From NCBI GenBank assembly GCA_963751245.1, contig CAVVTR010000009.1:124001-188000 (forward strand): a stretch of DNA of 64,000 nucleotides, written 5' to 3'. Position 1 is the stretch's first letter, and every line of letters begins with the position of its first letter. Below are positions 42,350-52,895 of this stretch, one piece after another. The DNA is from CAVVTR01 sp963751245. Lineage in GTDB: Bacteria; Acidobacteriota; Thermoanaerobaculia; Thermoanaerobaculales; Thermoanaerobaculaceae. The translations under genes were made by a program, and so were the position numbers. Under the pieces are notes generated by a model that ran no database searches, was not told the DNA's origin, and saw nothing but the letters and a program-made list of their open reading frames with translations.

Positions 42350-43225
42350 CTATCCGTGTGTCAGCTTTGCGGCAAGCTCCAGGATCACGCGCCGCACCGA
42401 CTCCCCGAGCTCGGGGTGCTGGAGGCCCAGCTCGATGGTGGCGCGCAGGAAGTCCGGCTTGTTGCCGGCGTCGTAGCGGCGGCCCGGGAAGGTGCAGGCG
42501 AAAACGGGGCCGCGCTGGATGTGGCGCCGGAGCCCCTCGGTGAGCTGGATCTCGCCTCCCGCGTCGGGGGGCGTGTCGGCGAGGACCTCCAGCATGCCGG
42601 GTGTGAGCACGTAGCGCCCGATGATGGCCAGGTTGGAGGGGGCGTCGGCGGGGTCGGGCTTCTCCACCAGGTCGTCCACCCGCCACACGCCGGGCTCGAC
42701 CTGGGTGCCCGAGACGCAGCCGTAGTGGCGGATCTCCTCCCTGGACACCTCCATCACCGCGACCACGGGGGCGCCGGTGGCCTCGTGGAGCTCGACGAGG
42801 CGGCCGATGGCGGGCGGGTCGCCGACGATGACGTCGTCGCCGAGGAGGACGGCGAAGGGCTCGTCGCCCAGCACCGGGGCCGCCTGGAGGACGGCGTGGC
42901 CGAGCCCGAGTGCCTCCTTCTGCCGGATGGCCGCGACCTCCACCATGCTGCCCACGGCCCTGACCAGCTCCAGCAGAGCGGTCTTGCCGCGCCGCTCGAG
43001 GAACGCCTCGAGGGCCATGCTGCGGTCGAAGTGATCCTCGATGGCCGACTTCCCCTCCGCGGTGACGAAGACGGCGGTGCGGAACCCGGCGGCCGCCGCC
43101 TCCTCCACCACGTACTGCACCGCAGGCTTGTCCACCAGGGGGATGAGCTCCTTGGGGATGGCCTTGGAGGCCGGCAGGAACCGCGTTCCGTAGCCGGCCA
43201 CGGGGAAGATGGCACGTCGCAGCAT
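42350..43225 (-). CDS. galU: UTP--glucose-1-phosphate uridylyltransferase
   Basis: 291 aa. Makes UDP-glucose, the donor for LPS core and other glycans. Opening RAIFPVAGYGTRFLPASKAI with PKELIPLVDKPAVQYVVEEA is the nucleotidyltransferase signature; LLGDDVIVG holds the metal Asp, VEKPDPADAPSNLAIIGRYV and GGEIQLTEGLR are further GalU blocks. ATG at 43225 overlaps the stop of the DUF192 gene (TGATG). It is the last gene of the pilus operon, so surface sugar supply and pilus motor genes share a transcript. Confidence 0.94.
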   Translation of the reverse strand: MLRRAIFPVAGYGTRFLPASKAIPKELIPLVDKPAVQYVVEEAAAAGFRTAVFVTAEGKSAIEDHFDRSMALEAFLERRGKTALLELVRAVGSMVEVAAIRQKEALGLGHAVLQAAPVLGDEPFAVLLGDDVIVGDPPAIGRLVELHEATGAPVVAVMEVSREEIRHYGCVSGTQVEPGVWRVDDLVEKPDPADAPSNLAIIGRYVLTPGMLEVLADTPPDAGGEIQLTEGLRRHIQRGPVFACTFPGRRYDAGNKPDFLRATIELGLQHPELGESVRRVILELAAKLTHG

Positions 43226-43674
43226 CACTTCGCTCCCTCCGTCGCGGGGTATCCGGGGACGTTCTCGAACAACAGCTTCACGCCCGGATGAATGCCATGG
43301 GCGGCAGCGAAGCCGGCGTTCACCTCGAGGACGGCGCGGGCCGGAGCGCGTGACGGGTAGGACGGGCACGGGTCCGACTGGCAGGGGAGCACGTCGGGAC
43401 GGACGTCCACCACGGTGCCGGAGGCGTCGAGCCAGATGAGGTCGAGGGGGATGTAGGTGTTCTTCATCCAGAACGGCAGGTTGCTGTCGGTGGTGAAGGG
43501 GAAGAGCATGCCCCGGTCGGGCGGGAGCGAGTCCCTGAACATCAGCCCCAGAGCCTTCTCCTCGTCCTTCAGGGCGAGCTCCAGGTGGATGCGGGTGCCG
43601 TCGGGCACCACGCAGACGGGGGCGGGGGCGGTTGCCGGCGCCGCCATGGCGGCGAGGAGAACGAAGGTCAGCAT
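43225..43674 (-). CDS. Exported DUF192 protein
   Basis: 149 aa with a signal peptide (1-18). The DUF192 core is clear: LELALKDEEKALGLMFRDSL, DRGMLFPFTTDSNLPFWMKN and TYIPLDLIWLDASGTVVDVR. A Cys pair (CQSDPC) lies in the loop. It is a small periplasmic domain of unknown function found in bacteria and archaea. Placed between pilR (3-bp gap) and galU (overlap), so it is part of the operon. Confidence 0.85.
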   Translation of the reverse strand: MLTFVLLAAMAAPATAPAPVCVVPDGTRIHLELALKDEEKALGLMFRDSLPPDRGMLFPFTTDSNLPFWMKNTYIPLDLIWLDASGTVVDVRPDVLPCQSDPCPSYPSRAPARAVLEVNAGFAAAHGIHPGVKLLFENVPGYPATEGAK

Positions 43675-43677
43675 GAA

Positions 43678-45033
43678 TCACTCCTCCAAGATCAGCTTGT
43701 ACTTCTCGGCGTGGTACCTGAAGGCCCGGTAGGTCATGTGGAGCGCCCGGGCGGCGTCCTTCTGGACTCCGGCGCAGCGTTCCAGGGCCTGCCGCATGAG
43801 CTCGCGGCGGATGGCGTCGATGTGGGCCTCGAGGTCGAGCCCGCCCTCGGGCAGCGTCATGCTCAGCGCCGAGGTCCCGCTCGCAGCATTCGCGCCGAGG
43901 ATGCTGGGCGGGAGCGCGCTCACCGTGATGAGCGTGGACGGCTCCATGGCGACGACCCGCTCCATGACGTTCTCGAGCTCGCGGACGTTGCCGGGCCAGG
44001 TGTAGCTCTCGAGCACGGCCATGGCGTCGCGGTGGAGCTGCTTGACGGGGACGCCCAGACGCTTGCACGCCCGCTCCACGAAGTGGCGGGCGAGCTCGGG
44101 GACGTCCTCGCGCCGGTCGCTCAGCAGCGGGAGCTCCATGTGGATGACGTTGATGCGGTAGTAGAAGTCCTCGCGGAAGCGTCCCTCCCGGATCAGGTTC
44201 GTGAGGTCCTGGTTGGTGGCGGCGATGATGCGCACGTCCACCGGCACCTCCCGGTTGTGCCCCACGGGGCGCACCTGCCTCTCCTGCAGGGCGCGCAGCA
44301 GCTTGACCTGCGTGTTGGGGGAGATCTCGCCCACCTCGTCGAGGAAGAGCGTGCCGCTGTTGGCCTCCTGCATGAGGCCCCGCTTGTCGCGCACCGCGCC
44401 GGTGAAGGAGCCGCGGACGTGGCCGAAGAGCTCGCTCTCCAGGAGGCCCTCGGGGAGGGCGCCGCAGTTGACGGGGACGAACAGGCTGGAGGCTCGGGGG
44501 GACGCGGCGTGGATGGCCCGGGCGAGCAGCTCCTTGCCGGTGCCCGACGCGCCCGTGATGAGCACCGTGGCGTCGCTGCTGGCGATCTGGGGGATGCGCT
44601 CGAGGATCGTCCACATGGCGCGGGACTGGCCGATGAACTGCTGGTAGCCGGAGAGGGCCTGGCCGCCGCTGGGCTTCGACATCTGCCTCGCGACGATGAG
44701 CTTGAGCTCGTCGACGTCGAAGGGCTTGGACAGGTACTCCACGGCGCCCTCGCGCAGGGCCGAGAGCGCGTGGGCCGGCGTGGTGTGCGCGGTGACCACC
44801 ACGAACTGGGTGTTGGCGTGGGTCGGGCGGTACGCGCGGACGAGGTCGAGGCCGTTGCCGTCGGGGAGGAAGATGTCGCAGATGACGAGCGTGAAGCTCT
44901 CGCTGGCCAGCATGGACTCGCCCTCGGCGTAGGTGGCCGCTTCGCGGACCTCGTACCCCTCGCCCTCGAGGACGATGCGCAGGAGCTCCCGCAGGTTGTG
45001 CTCGTCGTCGATGACCAGGATCCGTCCGCTCAT
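43678..45033 (-). CDS. pilR: Sigma-54-dependent response regulator of type IV pilus genes
   Basis: 451-aa NtrC-class activator. Receiver domain 1-125 with phospho-acceptor Asp53 (LVICDIFLPDG). AAA+ domain about 145-375: Walker A GASGTGKE, ELFGHVRGSFTGAVRDKRG (the GSFTGA form of the sigma-54 contact loop, usual in PilR), Walker B GTLFLDEVGEI, R-finger region ATNQDLTNLIREGRFREDFY. C-terminal Fis-type helix-turn-helix ends AARALHMTYRAFRYHAEKYK. It should act with PilS and sigma-54 at pilA-type promoters; pilA is not in the window. Overlaps pilS by 4 bp. Confidence 0.93.
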   Translation of the reverse strand: MSGRILVIDDEHNLRELLRIVLEGEGYEVREAATYAEGESMLASESFTLVICDIFLPDGNGLDLVRAYRPTHANTQFVVVTAHTTPAHALSALREGAVEYLSKPFDVDELKLIVARQMSKPSGGQALSGYQQFIGQSRAMWTILERIPQIASSDATVLITGASGTGKELLARAIHAASPRASSLFVPVNCGALPEGLLESELFGHVRGSFTGAVRDKRGLMQEANSGTLFLDEVGEISPNTQVKLLRALQERQVRPVGHNREVPVDVRIIAATNQDLTNLIREGRFREDFYYRINVIHMELPLLSDRREDVPELARHFVERACKRLGVPVKQLHRDAMAVLESYTWPGNVRELENVMERVVAMEPSTLITVSALPPSILGANAASGTSALSMTLPEGGLDLEAHIDAIRRELMRQALERCAGVQKDAARALHMTYRAFRYHAEKYKLILEE

Positions 45034-46697
45034 TTCGCCTCCAGGGGGAGCCTGAGGATGAACATCGAGCCCTCGCCGGGAGTGCTCTGCACCTCGATGT
45101 CGCCGCCGTGCCCCGTGACGATGGAGTAGACGACGGCGAGGCCGAGGCCCGTGCCCCCGCTGCGGAAAGCCTTGAAGGGCTGAAAGATCTCCTCGACCTG
45201 CTGGGGCTCCATGCCGACACCCTGATCGGACCACCGGATCACGTACACGCCGTTCTCCGGGCCCGCCTCGACGTGCATCGTACCACCCCGGGGCATGGCC
45301 TGGATGGCGTTCCGCGCAAGGTTGAAGAACGCCTGGCGGAGCTGGCTCTCGTCCGCGAGGAGGGGCGCGGGGGGCGGCGCGACGGCGCGGGAGATGACGT
45401 GCTCGGAGGTGACCTCGGGGGAGTTCGCGAACAGGTCGAGGGTGTCCTCGAGGGTGCGGGCGATGTCGCAGTCGCTCCGGTTGAGGGCGGGGGGGCGGGC
45501 GTAGTTGAGAAACGCCTCGATGATGGCGGACAGACGCCTCGACTCCTCGACGATGATGCGCAGCAGGCGGCGCTCGTTCTGCCGCAGCGACGGGGAGCCC
45601 CCGAGGACCTGGGCCGAGCCCGAGATGGACGCCAGGGGGTTGCGGATCTCGTGGGCGATGGCGGCGGACATCTCGCCGACGGCGGCGAGACGCTCGCGGA
45701 GGCGCTCCCGGCGGGCCGCCTCGCGGGCTTCCGTGAGGTCGCGGAAGTGGACCACGAGGCCGAGCGGTGCGTGGCCCGGGTCCATGAGCGGGCTGACGGT
45801 GCAGCCCACCGGGGCGGCGTTCGCCAGCGTCGTCCCCTCGATGCGGAGCGGGACGCCGCTGGCGATGGCCTCGATGACCTCGGGCCACTCCACGCCCTCG
45901 AGGACGAGCAGGTGTGACAGCGACATCCCGGCCACGGGCCGGCCGTCACCCAGCAGCCGGTCGGCGGCCGGGTTGGAGAGCAGCACGGTGCCGTCCGGCT
46001 CCGCCGCCAGCACGCCGGAGTCCACCGAGCGCACGACGTCCGCCGACAGGGCCAGCAGTCGCGCCGTGGTGGTCGTGGCCCCGCGCAGACGACTCTCGGC
46101 CTGCTGCAGGGAGTGGGCCAGGTACGAGGTCAGGAGGGCGACGACGCCGAAGCCGGTGCCGGTGACGAAGAGCTGGAACAGCAGGGCCGAGCCGCCGATG
46201 TGCGGCGTCGACAGCGCCACGGGAGGGGGCGGCAGAGCGCCCGTCGCGAGCGCGGCGACCATGGCCGCGTAGACGAGGAAGGCGGCGGCCGCGAAGCCGA
46301 GGGCGCCCCGGAGGCCGAACATGAGGGCGGCGACCCCGACCACCACCAGGAAGAGGAAGGGGAACGGCGACCATACGCCCCCGGTGAGGTAGACCAGGGT
46401 GGCCACGATGGCGAGGTCCCCGACCAGCTGCAGCGCCCCGCTGAGGGGCGCGGAAATGCGCGCGATCCACAGGCCGATCCACGCCAGGGAGAGCAGATAG
46501 GTGAGGCCGGCCACCCGGATGAGGGGGGTGATGGGCAGGATCTCGTCGGTGGTGGACTGCACCAGGAGCGCCCCCACGAGGAGCGCCGAGACGGCCACCA
46601 GGCGCAGACCGACCAGCCACTTGGCCACCGTGGCGGTCGGCAGCGCGGCGGTGGCCGGGCCGCGGAACGCGACCCGGCCGGCGGCGGGTGGTGTCAT
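45030..46697 (-). CDS. pilS: Membrane histidine kinase PilS
   Basis: 555 aa. Six membrane helices in residues about 25-200, the PilS topology, then a PAS-like domain (RSVDSGVLAAEPDGTVLLSN), a DHp domain with His349 in AIAHEIRNPLASISGSAQVL, and an HATPase with N-box ARNAIQAMPRG, G1 DQGVGM and G2 GGTGLGLAVVYSIV. It phosphorylates PilR in response to pilin level or surface cues in the known systems. The 4-bp overlaps on both sides show tight coupling with pilC and pilR. Confidence 0.93.
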   Translation of the reverse strand: MTPPAAGRVAFRGPATAALPTATVAKWLVGLRLVAVSALLVGALLVQSTTDEILPITPLIRVAGLTYLLSLAWIGLWIARISAPLSGALQLVGDLAIVATLVYLTGGVWSPFPFLFLVVVGVAALMFGLRGALGFAAAAFLVYAAMVAALATGALPPPPVALSTPHIGGSALLFQLFVTGTGFGVVALLTSYLAHSLQQAESRLRGATTTTARLLALSADVVRSVDSGVLAAEPDGTVLLSNPAADRLLGDGRPVAGMSLSHLLVLEGVEWPEVIEAIASGVPLRIEGTTLANAAPVGCTVSPLMDPGHAPLGLVVHFRDLTEAREAARRERLRERLAAVGEMSAAIAHEIRNPLASISGSAQVLGGSPSLRQNERRLLRIIVEESRRLSAIIEAFLNYARPPALNRSDCDIARTLEDTLDLFANSPEVTSEHVISRAVAPPPAPLLADESQLRQAFFNLARNAIQAMPRGGTMHVEAGPENGVYVIRWSDQGVGMEPQQVEEIFQPFKAFRSGGTGLGLAVVYSIVTGHGGDIEVQSTPGEGSMFILRLPLEAK

Positions 46698-47896
46698 CCG
46701 ATCTTGGAGATGAGGTCGAACATCGGCAGGTACATGGAGATGACGATACCGCCGATGACGACGCCCAGGAAGGAGATCATGATGGGCTCGATGAGCTTCA
46801 TCATGCCGGCGACGGCCATGTCCACCTCGTCCTCGTAGAAGTCCGCGATCTTCGAGAGCATGGTGTCGATGGAGCCGGTCGCCTCACCCACGGAGATCAT
46901 CTGCACGACCATGGACGGGAACTGGTTCACGTCCTTCAGGGGCTCCGCCATGGTCTTGCCCTCCTCGACCCGCTTGCGGACCTCCTGGAGGGCCTGCTCG
47001 ATCACGGCGTTGCCCGATGTTCGGGCGGTGATGTCCAGGGACTCGAGGACCGGGACGCCGGCGGACAGCAGCGTGCCGAGGGTGCGGCAGAAGCGCGCCA
47101 CGGCGATCTTGCGCAGCACGAGGCCGAGGATGGGCATCTTGAGCAGCAGGTTGTCGATGACGTAGCGGCCCCGGTCGGTGCCGTAGTAGCTCTTCACGGC
47201 GAACACCCCTCCGACGACCACGCCCAGGATGGCCCACCAGAACCGGCCGATGAAGCGGGACAGCGCGATGACGATGCGGGTGGGGAGGGGAAGGTCCGCT
47301 CCCAGGGAGGTGAACAGGGAGGCGAACACCGGAATGACCTTCCAGAGGATGATGTAGACGACGATCACGGCGATGGTGATCACCGCGGCGGGATAGATCA
47401 TGGCGGCCTTCACCTGCGACTTCAGCCGGGCGGCCTTCTCGATGTAGGTGGCGAGGCGCTGCAGGATGGTGTCGAGGATGCCGCCGGCCTCGCCGGCCGC
47501 GACCATGTTGACGTAAAGGTCGTTGAAGGCCTGCGGGTGCTTGCCCAGGGCGTTGGCGAGGGAGGAGCCGGACTCCACGTCCTCGCGCACGCCCAGGATG
47601 ATGCGCTGGAAGAACTTGTTGTCCTCCTGCTCGCCGAGGATCTGGAGGCACTGCACCAGCGGCAGCCCGGCGTCGATCATCACGGAGAACTGGCGGGTGA
47701 ACACCGCGAGGGCCTTTTCGTCGACCTTGCGGCGGAGCCTGGGCAGGGCGATCTCCTTGCCCTTCTCCTTGACCCTGAGGGGGACGACCTGCTGGCGCCG
47801 GAGAACCGACATGACGGCGTCTTTGCTGTCGGCCACGAGCACGCCGCTCTGCGGGCGGCCCGCACGATCACGTCCCTTCCATTCGAAGCTGGGCAT
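46694..47896 (-). CDS. pilC: Type IV pilus inner-membrane platform protein
   Basis: 400 aa, the standard PilC/GspF length. Two copies of the T2SSF domain: the first around VFTRQFSVMIDAGLPLVQCL and NMVAAGEAGGILDTILQRLA, the second around RFCRTLGTLLSAGVPVLESL and MISVGEATGSIDTMLSKIAD, each followed by a membrane helix. C-terminal helix LIEPIMISFLGVVIGGIVIS. It couples PilB and PilT ATPases to the pilus. 3 bp from pilT and overlapping pilS. Confidence 0.95.
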   Translation of the reverse strand: MPSFEWKGRDRAGRPQSGVLVADSKDAVMSVLRRQQVVPLRVKEKGKEIALPRLRRKVDEKALAVFTRQFSVMIDAGLPLVQCLQILGEQEDNKFFQRIILGVREDVESGSSLANALGKHPQAFNDLYVNMVAAGEAGGILDTILQRLATYIEKAARLKSQVKAAMIYPAAVITIAVIVVYIILWKVIPVFASLFTSLGADLPLPTRIVIALSRFIGRFWWAILGVVVGGVFAVKSYYGTDRGRYVIDNLLLKMPILGLVLRKIAVARFCRTLGTLLSAGVPVLESLDITARTSGNAVIEQALQEVRKRVEEGKTMAEPLKDVNQFPSMVVQMISVGEATGSIDTMLSKIADFYEDEVDMAVAGMMKLIEPIMISFLGVVIGGIVISMYLPMFDLISKIG

Positions 47897-47899
47897 CGC

Positions 47900-49015
47900 T
47901 CAACCCCTTCCCGCGGCCCGCGGTGCGGTGGACGGCTGCACCACACCAGTACCACGGTTGATCATGTCCTGCAACTCTTCAGGGTGCGACGAATGCGACA
48001 TCGCTATGTCCAGAGTGATGAGCCGCCGTTGGTACAAGGTGGCCAGCGACTGGTTGAAGGTCTGCATGCCGTGCTTGAGCTGCCCCGACTGCATCGTCGA
48101 GTAGATCTGGTGCACCTTGTCCTCGCGGATCAGGTTGCGGATGGCGGCGTTGGGCACCAGGATCTCGCAGGCCAGCACCCGTCCCTTGCCGCCGCCCCGG
48201 GGCAGCAGGGTCTGGCAGACGATCCCCTCGAGGACGAAGGAGAGCTGCGCGCGCACCTGGGCCTGCTGGTGTTCGGGGAACACGTCGATGATGCGGTTGA
48301 TGGTCTGCGGGGCCGAGTTGGTGTGCAGCGTCGCAAAGGTGAGGTGGCCCGTCTCGGCGATGCGGAGGGCCGACTCGATCGTCTCGAGGTCGCGCATCTC
48401 GCCGATGAGGACCACGTCGGGGTCCTCGCGGAGCACGGAGCGCAGGGCATTGGGGTACGACTGCGTGTCGGCGTGCAGCTCGCGCTGGTTGACCATCGCC
48501 TTCTTGTGCGTGTGGAGGTACTCGATGGGGTCCTCGATGGTCACGATGTGGAGCGGGCGCTCGGCGTTGACCTTGTCGATCATCGCGGCCAGCGACGTGG
48601 ACTTGCCGCTGCCGGTGGGTCCGGTGAGGAGCACGAGGCCGCGCGGCCTGTCGCACAGGGTGGACACGACCGGGGGCAGGCCGAGCTCGCGGAAGCCGAG
48701 AATCTCGTATGGGATGCGGCGGAACGCACCGGCCACCGCGCCTCTCTGGAAGAAGATGTTGGCGCGGAAGCGGGCCAGACCCTTCACCCCGAAGGAGAAG
48801 TCGAGCTCGAAGGTCTCCTCGAGCCGGTGCTTCTGCTGGTCGGTGAGCACCGAGTAGGCGAGGCGCTTGGTTTCGGGCGCGGTGAGGTTCGGCAGCGGCA
48901 GTCGCTCGAGCTTGCCGTCGATGCGGATCACGGGGGGCGTGTTGGTGGTGATGTGCAGGTCGGTCGCGCCCCGCTCCACCATGGTCTTGAGCAGCTCGTG
49001 CAGCGTGATTGCCAT
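47900..49015 (-). CDS. pilT: Type IV pilus retraction ATPase
   Basis: 371 aa. GspE/PilT AAA+ ATPase with Walker A GPTGSGKS (132-139), Asp box VTIEDPIEY, Walker B VVLIGEMRD, His box HLTFATLHTNSA and the PilT-diagnostic AIRNLIREDKVHQIYS near the C-terminus, needed for retraction. It is 12 bp downstream of pilB. Together with pilB and pilC it makes the motor for twitching-type motility or DNA uptake. Confidence 0.95.
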   Translation of the reverse strand: MAITLHELLKTMVERGATDLHITTNTPPVIRIDGKLERLPLPNLTAPETKRLAYSVLTDQQKHRLEETFELDFSFGVKGLARFRANIFFQRGAVAGAFRRIPYEILGFRELGLPPVVSTLCDRPRGLVLLTGPTGSGKSTSLAAMIDKVNAERPLHIVTIEDPIEYLHTHKKAMVNQRELHADTQSYPNALRSVLREDPDVVLIGEMRDLETIESALRIAETGHLTFATLHTNSAPQTINRIIDVFPEHQQAQVRAQLSFVLEGIVCQTLLPRGGGKGRVLACEILVPNAAIRNLIREDKVHQIYSTMQSGQLKHGMQTFNQSLATLYQRRLITLDIAMSHSSHPEELQDMINRGTGVVQPSTAPRAAGRG

Positions 49016-49027
49016 GACTCCTCCCCT

Positions 49028-50726
<1,699 letters not shown>

Positions 50727-50746
<20 letters not shown>

Positions 50747-51533
50747 CGGTCTCCTTTCCGCCTGCCTGTGGTCCGCATGGCGATTTTAGCACCGATCCCA
50801 GCGGCCGTTCGACCCGGGTCAGGTCCGCCGTGAGCGACCCGAAAGGGAGGTTGGACGTGATCCGGACGGGCGTGTGTGTGCTGTCAGTGGTCAGGAAGAG
50901 GGTCAGCCTGCCCTTGGCGTGGAGCAGTCCGCCGCCGCGGAACCGGGGCTCGATGACGAGGACCTCCGTCCTGCCCAGGATTGTCCGCAGGGTGTCGACC
51001 CGCGAGACAGTCACGGTGAGCGGGTAGATCTGCTGGCCGGACTGCACGGCGAGGCGGTAGGCGCCGCCCACGGCGAGATCGAGGGTGCGCAGGTAGTAGA
51101 TGGCGCCCAGGGTGTCCAGGACCGGGACGGGCGTCCGCAGAGGTGCCTTCTCCTCGCCGTTCTTCCAGCGCCGTGCCGTCCCCGTGGCGGGGTCGAAACG
51201 GACCAGCTCCCGGGACCGGTAGCTCCCCTCCACGATGTCCTTCCTCGACAGCAGCGTCGTGAACCGCGAGGGATCGAGGAGCGTCTCCATGCGGTCGTCC
51301 ACCGGCGCGAAGCGGGAGACGAAGGCGGATGAGGCCGCGCACATGTCGATGGCGAAGGGCTTGTCCGCGGCCTCCTGGTGGGCCTGCAGCACCACCGTGC
51401 CCCCCACCAGGCGCAGGTAGGTGAGGTCGTAGGTCAGCCGCTCGCCCCTGGCCAGCCAGGGCGGGAGCTCCGCCGCGGCCGGCAGCGCCAGCACGAGCAG
51501 CGCGCTCAGGAGGACGGCGGTCCGGTGCCTCAT
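50727..51533 (-). CDS. Exported DUF3108 protein
   Basis: 268 aa with a signal peptide (MRHRTAVLLSALLVLALPAA). The body, GERLTYDLTYLRLVGGTVVL, RRWKNGEEKAPLRTPVPVLD and TILGRTEVLVIEPRFRGGG then GRLTLFLTTDSTHTPVRI, matches the DUF3108 family, a beta-rich periplasmic fold likely bound at the outer membrane. The C-terminal 30 residues extend into pilB coding sequence. It overlaps the heptosyltransferase-like gene by 4 bp. Function unknown; it may aid lipid or pilus secretion assembly. Confidence 0.82.
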
Positions 51534-52561
51534 AGGAGTATCGTAGCCCGTTCCGGGGGAGGGGCGCCGAGCAGCCCCGAGAGCGCCTCGAACACCTCGT
51601 CGGCGGACACCCGGCCGGCGCCGCCGGTGCGGGCGCGGCCCCTGCGGGCCCCCCCGCGGGCCGCCGAGAGCACCGCCACCCGCCGGCCCCGCGGGCCGTT
51701 GCGGGCGGCATCCGTGGCCACGTGGACCGCCACGGTGGGGACGCCGGTCGCCGCCGCCAGGTGGACGGGCCCGGTGTCCCCGCCCACCACGGCGGCGCAG
51801 CGGCCCAGGAAGCGGGCCAGTTCGGGGATCGTGGTGGGGGGCGCCACCACCGCTCCGGCGCCCGCGGCGGCGGCCACCTCTGCGGCCAGCCGCTCCTCCC
51901 CGGGGCCCCACACGACGGACACCGGACGGCCTGCGGCGGCACAGCGCCGGGCCACGTCCGCAAACGTCTCCACCGGAAGGGCCTTCCCGGGTCCGCCGGA
52001 CGTCGGGATCAGCGCGACCGTGCCTGCCGCGGGGACCGGGCCACCTCCGGCGCCGGTGAGGAGGAAGCCGGCGTCGGGGATGCTCCCGTAGGGCGCGGGC
52101 AACGAGAGCGCCTCGAGGAGCGAGAGGTTGATGTCCACGACGTGGCGCGCCGCCGGGGGAGGCGAGACCCGCTCCGTGTAGAACAGGCCTGCTGCCGTCT
52201 CGCGCCGGACCGTGCGCGCCAGCCCGATGCGGCGGGGGCTGCCGGCGAGCCACCCCCACAGGGCGGACTTGACGAGGCCCTGGGGGTCCAGGCAGACCTC
52301 GGCGCCGAGGGCGCGGAGGCGGACCCGGACCGCGGCGACCTCTCGCCGGGTCGCGGGGTCGAAGGGCCGGTGCCGCCAGCGCCGGGTGGCCACCGGGACG
52401 ACCTCGGCCACAGCGGGGTGTCCGGCGACGAGGCCGGCGAAGCGCTCCTCCACCACCCACGCCAGGCGGACCGCCGGCGCCGCACCGACGAGGGCCTCGG
52501 CCAGCGGCCAGGTGTGGACGATGTCGCCGAGGGCCGACAGGCGGCACAGGAGGACGTTCAC
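51530..52561 (-). CDS. Heptosyltransferase-like GT9 family protein
   Basis: 343 aa. GT9 glycosyltransferase that should add L-glycero-D-manno-heptose to Kdo or another LPS core residue. MNVLLCRLSALGDIVHTWPL is the WaaC-type opening, VCLDPQGLVKSALWGWLAG and VALIPTSGGPGKALPVETFA follow, and VVGGDTGPVHLAAATGVPTV carries the ADP-heptose site. Closest in style to WaaC (heptosyltransferase I), though WaaF or WaaQ cannot be excluded. It is the first gene of the minus-strand pilus operon, linking LPS core synthesis to the pilus genes. Confidence 0.87.
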   Translation of the reverse strand: MNVLLCRLSALGDIVHTWPLAEALVGAAPAVRLAWVVEERFAGLVAGHPAVAEVVPVATRRWRHRPFDPATRREVAAVRVRLRALGAEVCLDPQGLVKSALWGWLAGSPRRIGLARTVRRETAAGLFYTERVSPPPAARHVVDINLSLLEALSLPAPYGSIPDAGFLLTGAGGGPVPAAGTVALIPTSGGPGKALPVETFADVARRCAAAGRPVSVVWGPGEERLAAEVAAAAGAGAVVAPPTTIPELARFLGRCAAVVGGDTGPVHLAAATGVPTVAVHVATDAARNGPRGRRVAVLSAARGGARRGRARTGGAGRVSADEVFEALSGLLGAPPPERATILL

Positions 52562-52638
52562 GCGGTCATTGTAGCCGGATCGTCGCGCCCGCCCGTGGTG
52601 GGGCGGTGGGTGAACGGTCAGCGGGGGAGGCGTGGCCC

Positions 52639-52653
52639 GTTGAGAATCTCAAC
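52639..52653. promoter_or_regulatory. Palindromic activator site 1 (GTTGAGAATCTCAAC)
   Basis: Perfect 7-bp half-sites around one central base. Lies about 213 bp before the predicted sigma-54 start, in the range of NtrC-class upstream activating sequences, and matches site 2 except for the central base. The likely binder is the regulator encoded at 57186 in the same operon. Confidence 0.75.
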
Positions 52654-52741
52654 ACTTCGGCGAAAGAGGCCTTACAAGGGCGTTGTCGTCCGGAAGTCCC
52701 TCATCGTGAACGAGCTTTACGCCACGGACGCGAATCCGGGT

Positions 52742-52756
52742 GTTGAGTATCTCAAC
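52742..52756. promoter_or_regulatory. Palindromic activator site 2 (GTTGAGTATCTCAAC)
   Basis: Same half-sites GTTGAG/CTCAAC as site 1, centred 103 bp downstream (about ten helical turns) and about 110 bp before the predicted start. Both sites are in a 334-bp gap between divergent operons. Confidence 0.75.
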
Positions 52757-52831
52757 GGTCACGCCGGGCTACCGCTGGGCGCACCCGCGGTAAGTGCTTG
52801 CGTTTATGTGCTTGTGCGTTTTTTCTCATTC

Positions 52832-52848
52832 TTGGCACCATCCTTGCT
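52832..52848 (+). promoter_or_regulatory. Sigma-54 promoter of the redox operon
   Basis: TTGGCAC-CATCC-TTGCT matches the -24/-12 consensus nearly perfectly: GG at 52834-52835 and GC at 52846-52847 are exactly 10 bp apart. The predicted start is at about 52859, 37 bp before the first ATG. The TTTTTT run just upstream is typical of sigma-54 promoters. Confidence 0.85.
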
Positions 52849-52895
52849 CCTGAATGTGACGAGCGGGGACGAGGGATCCTCGCCGGGAGGGAACG

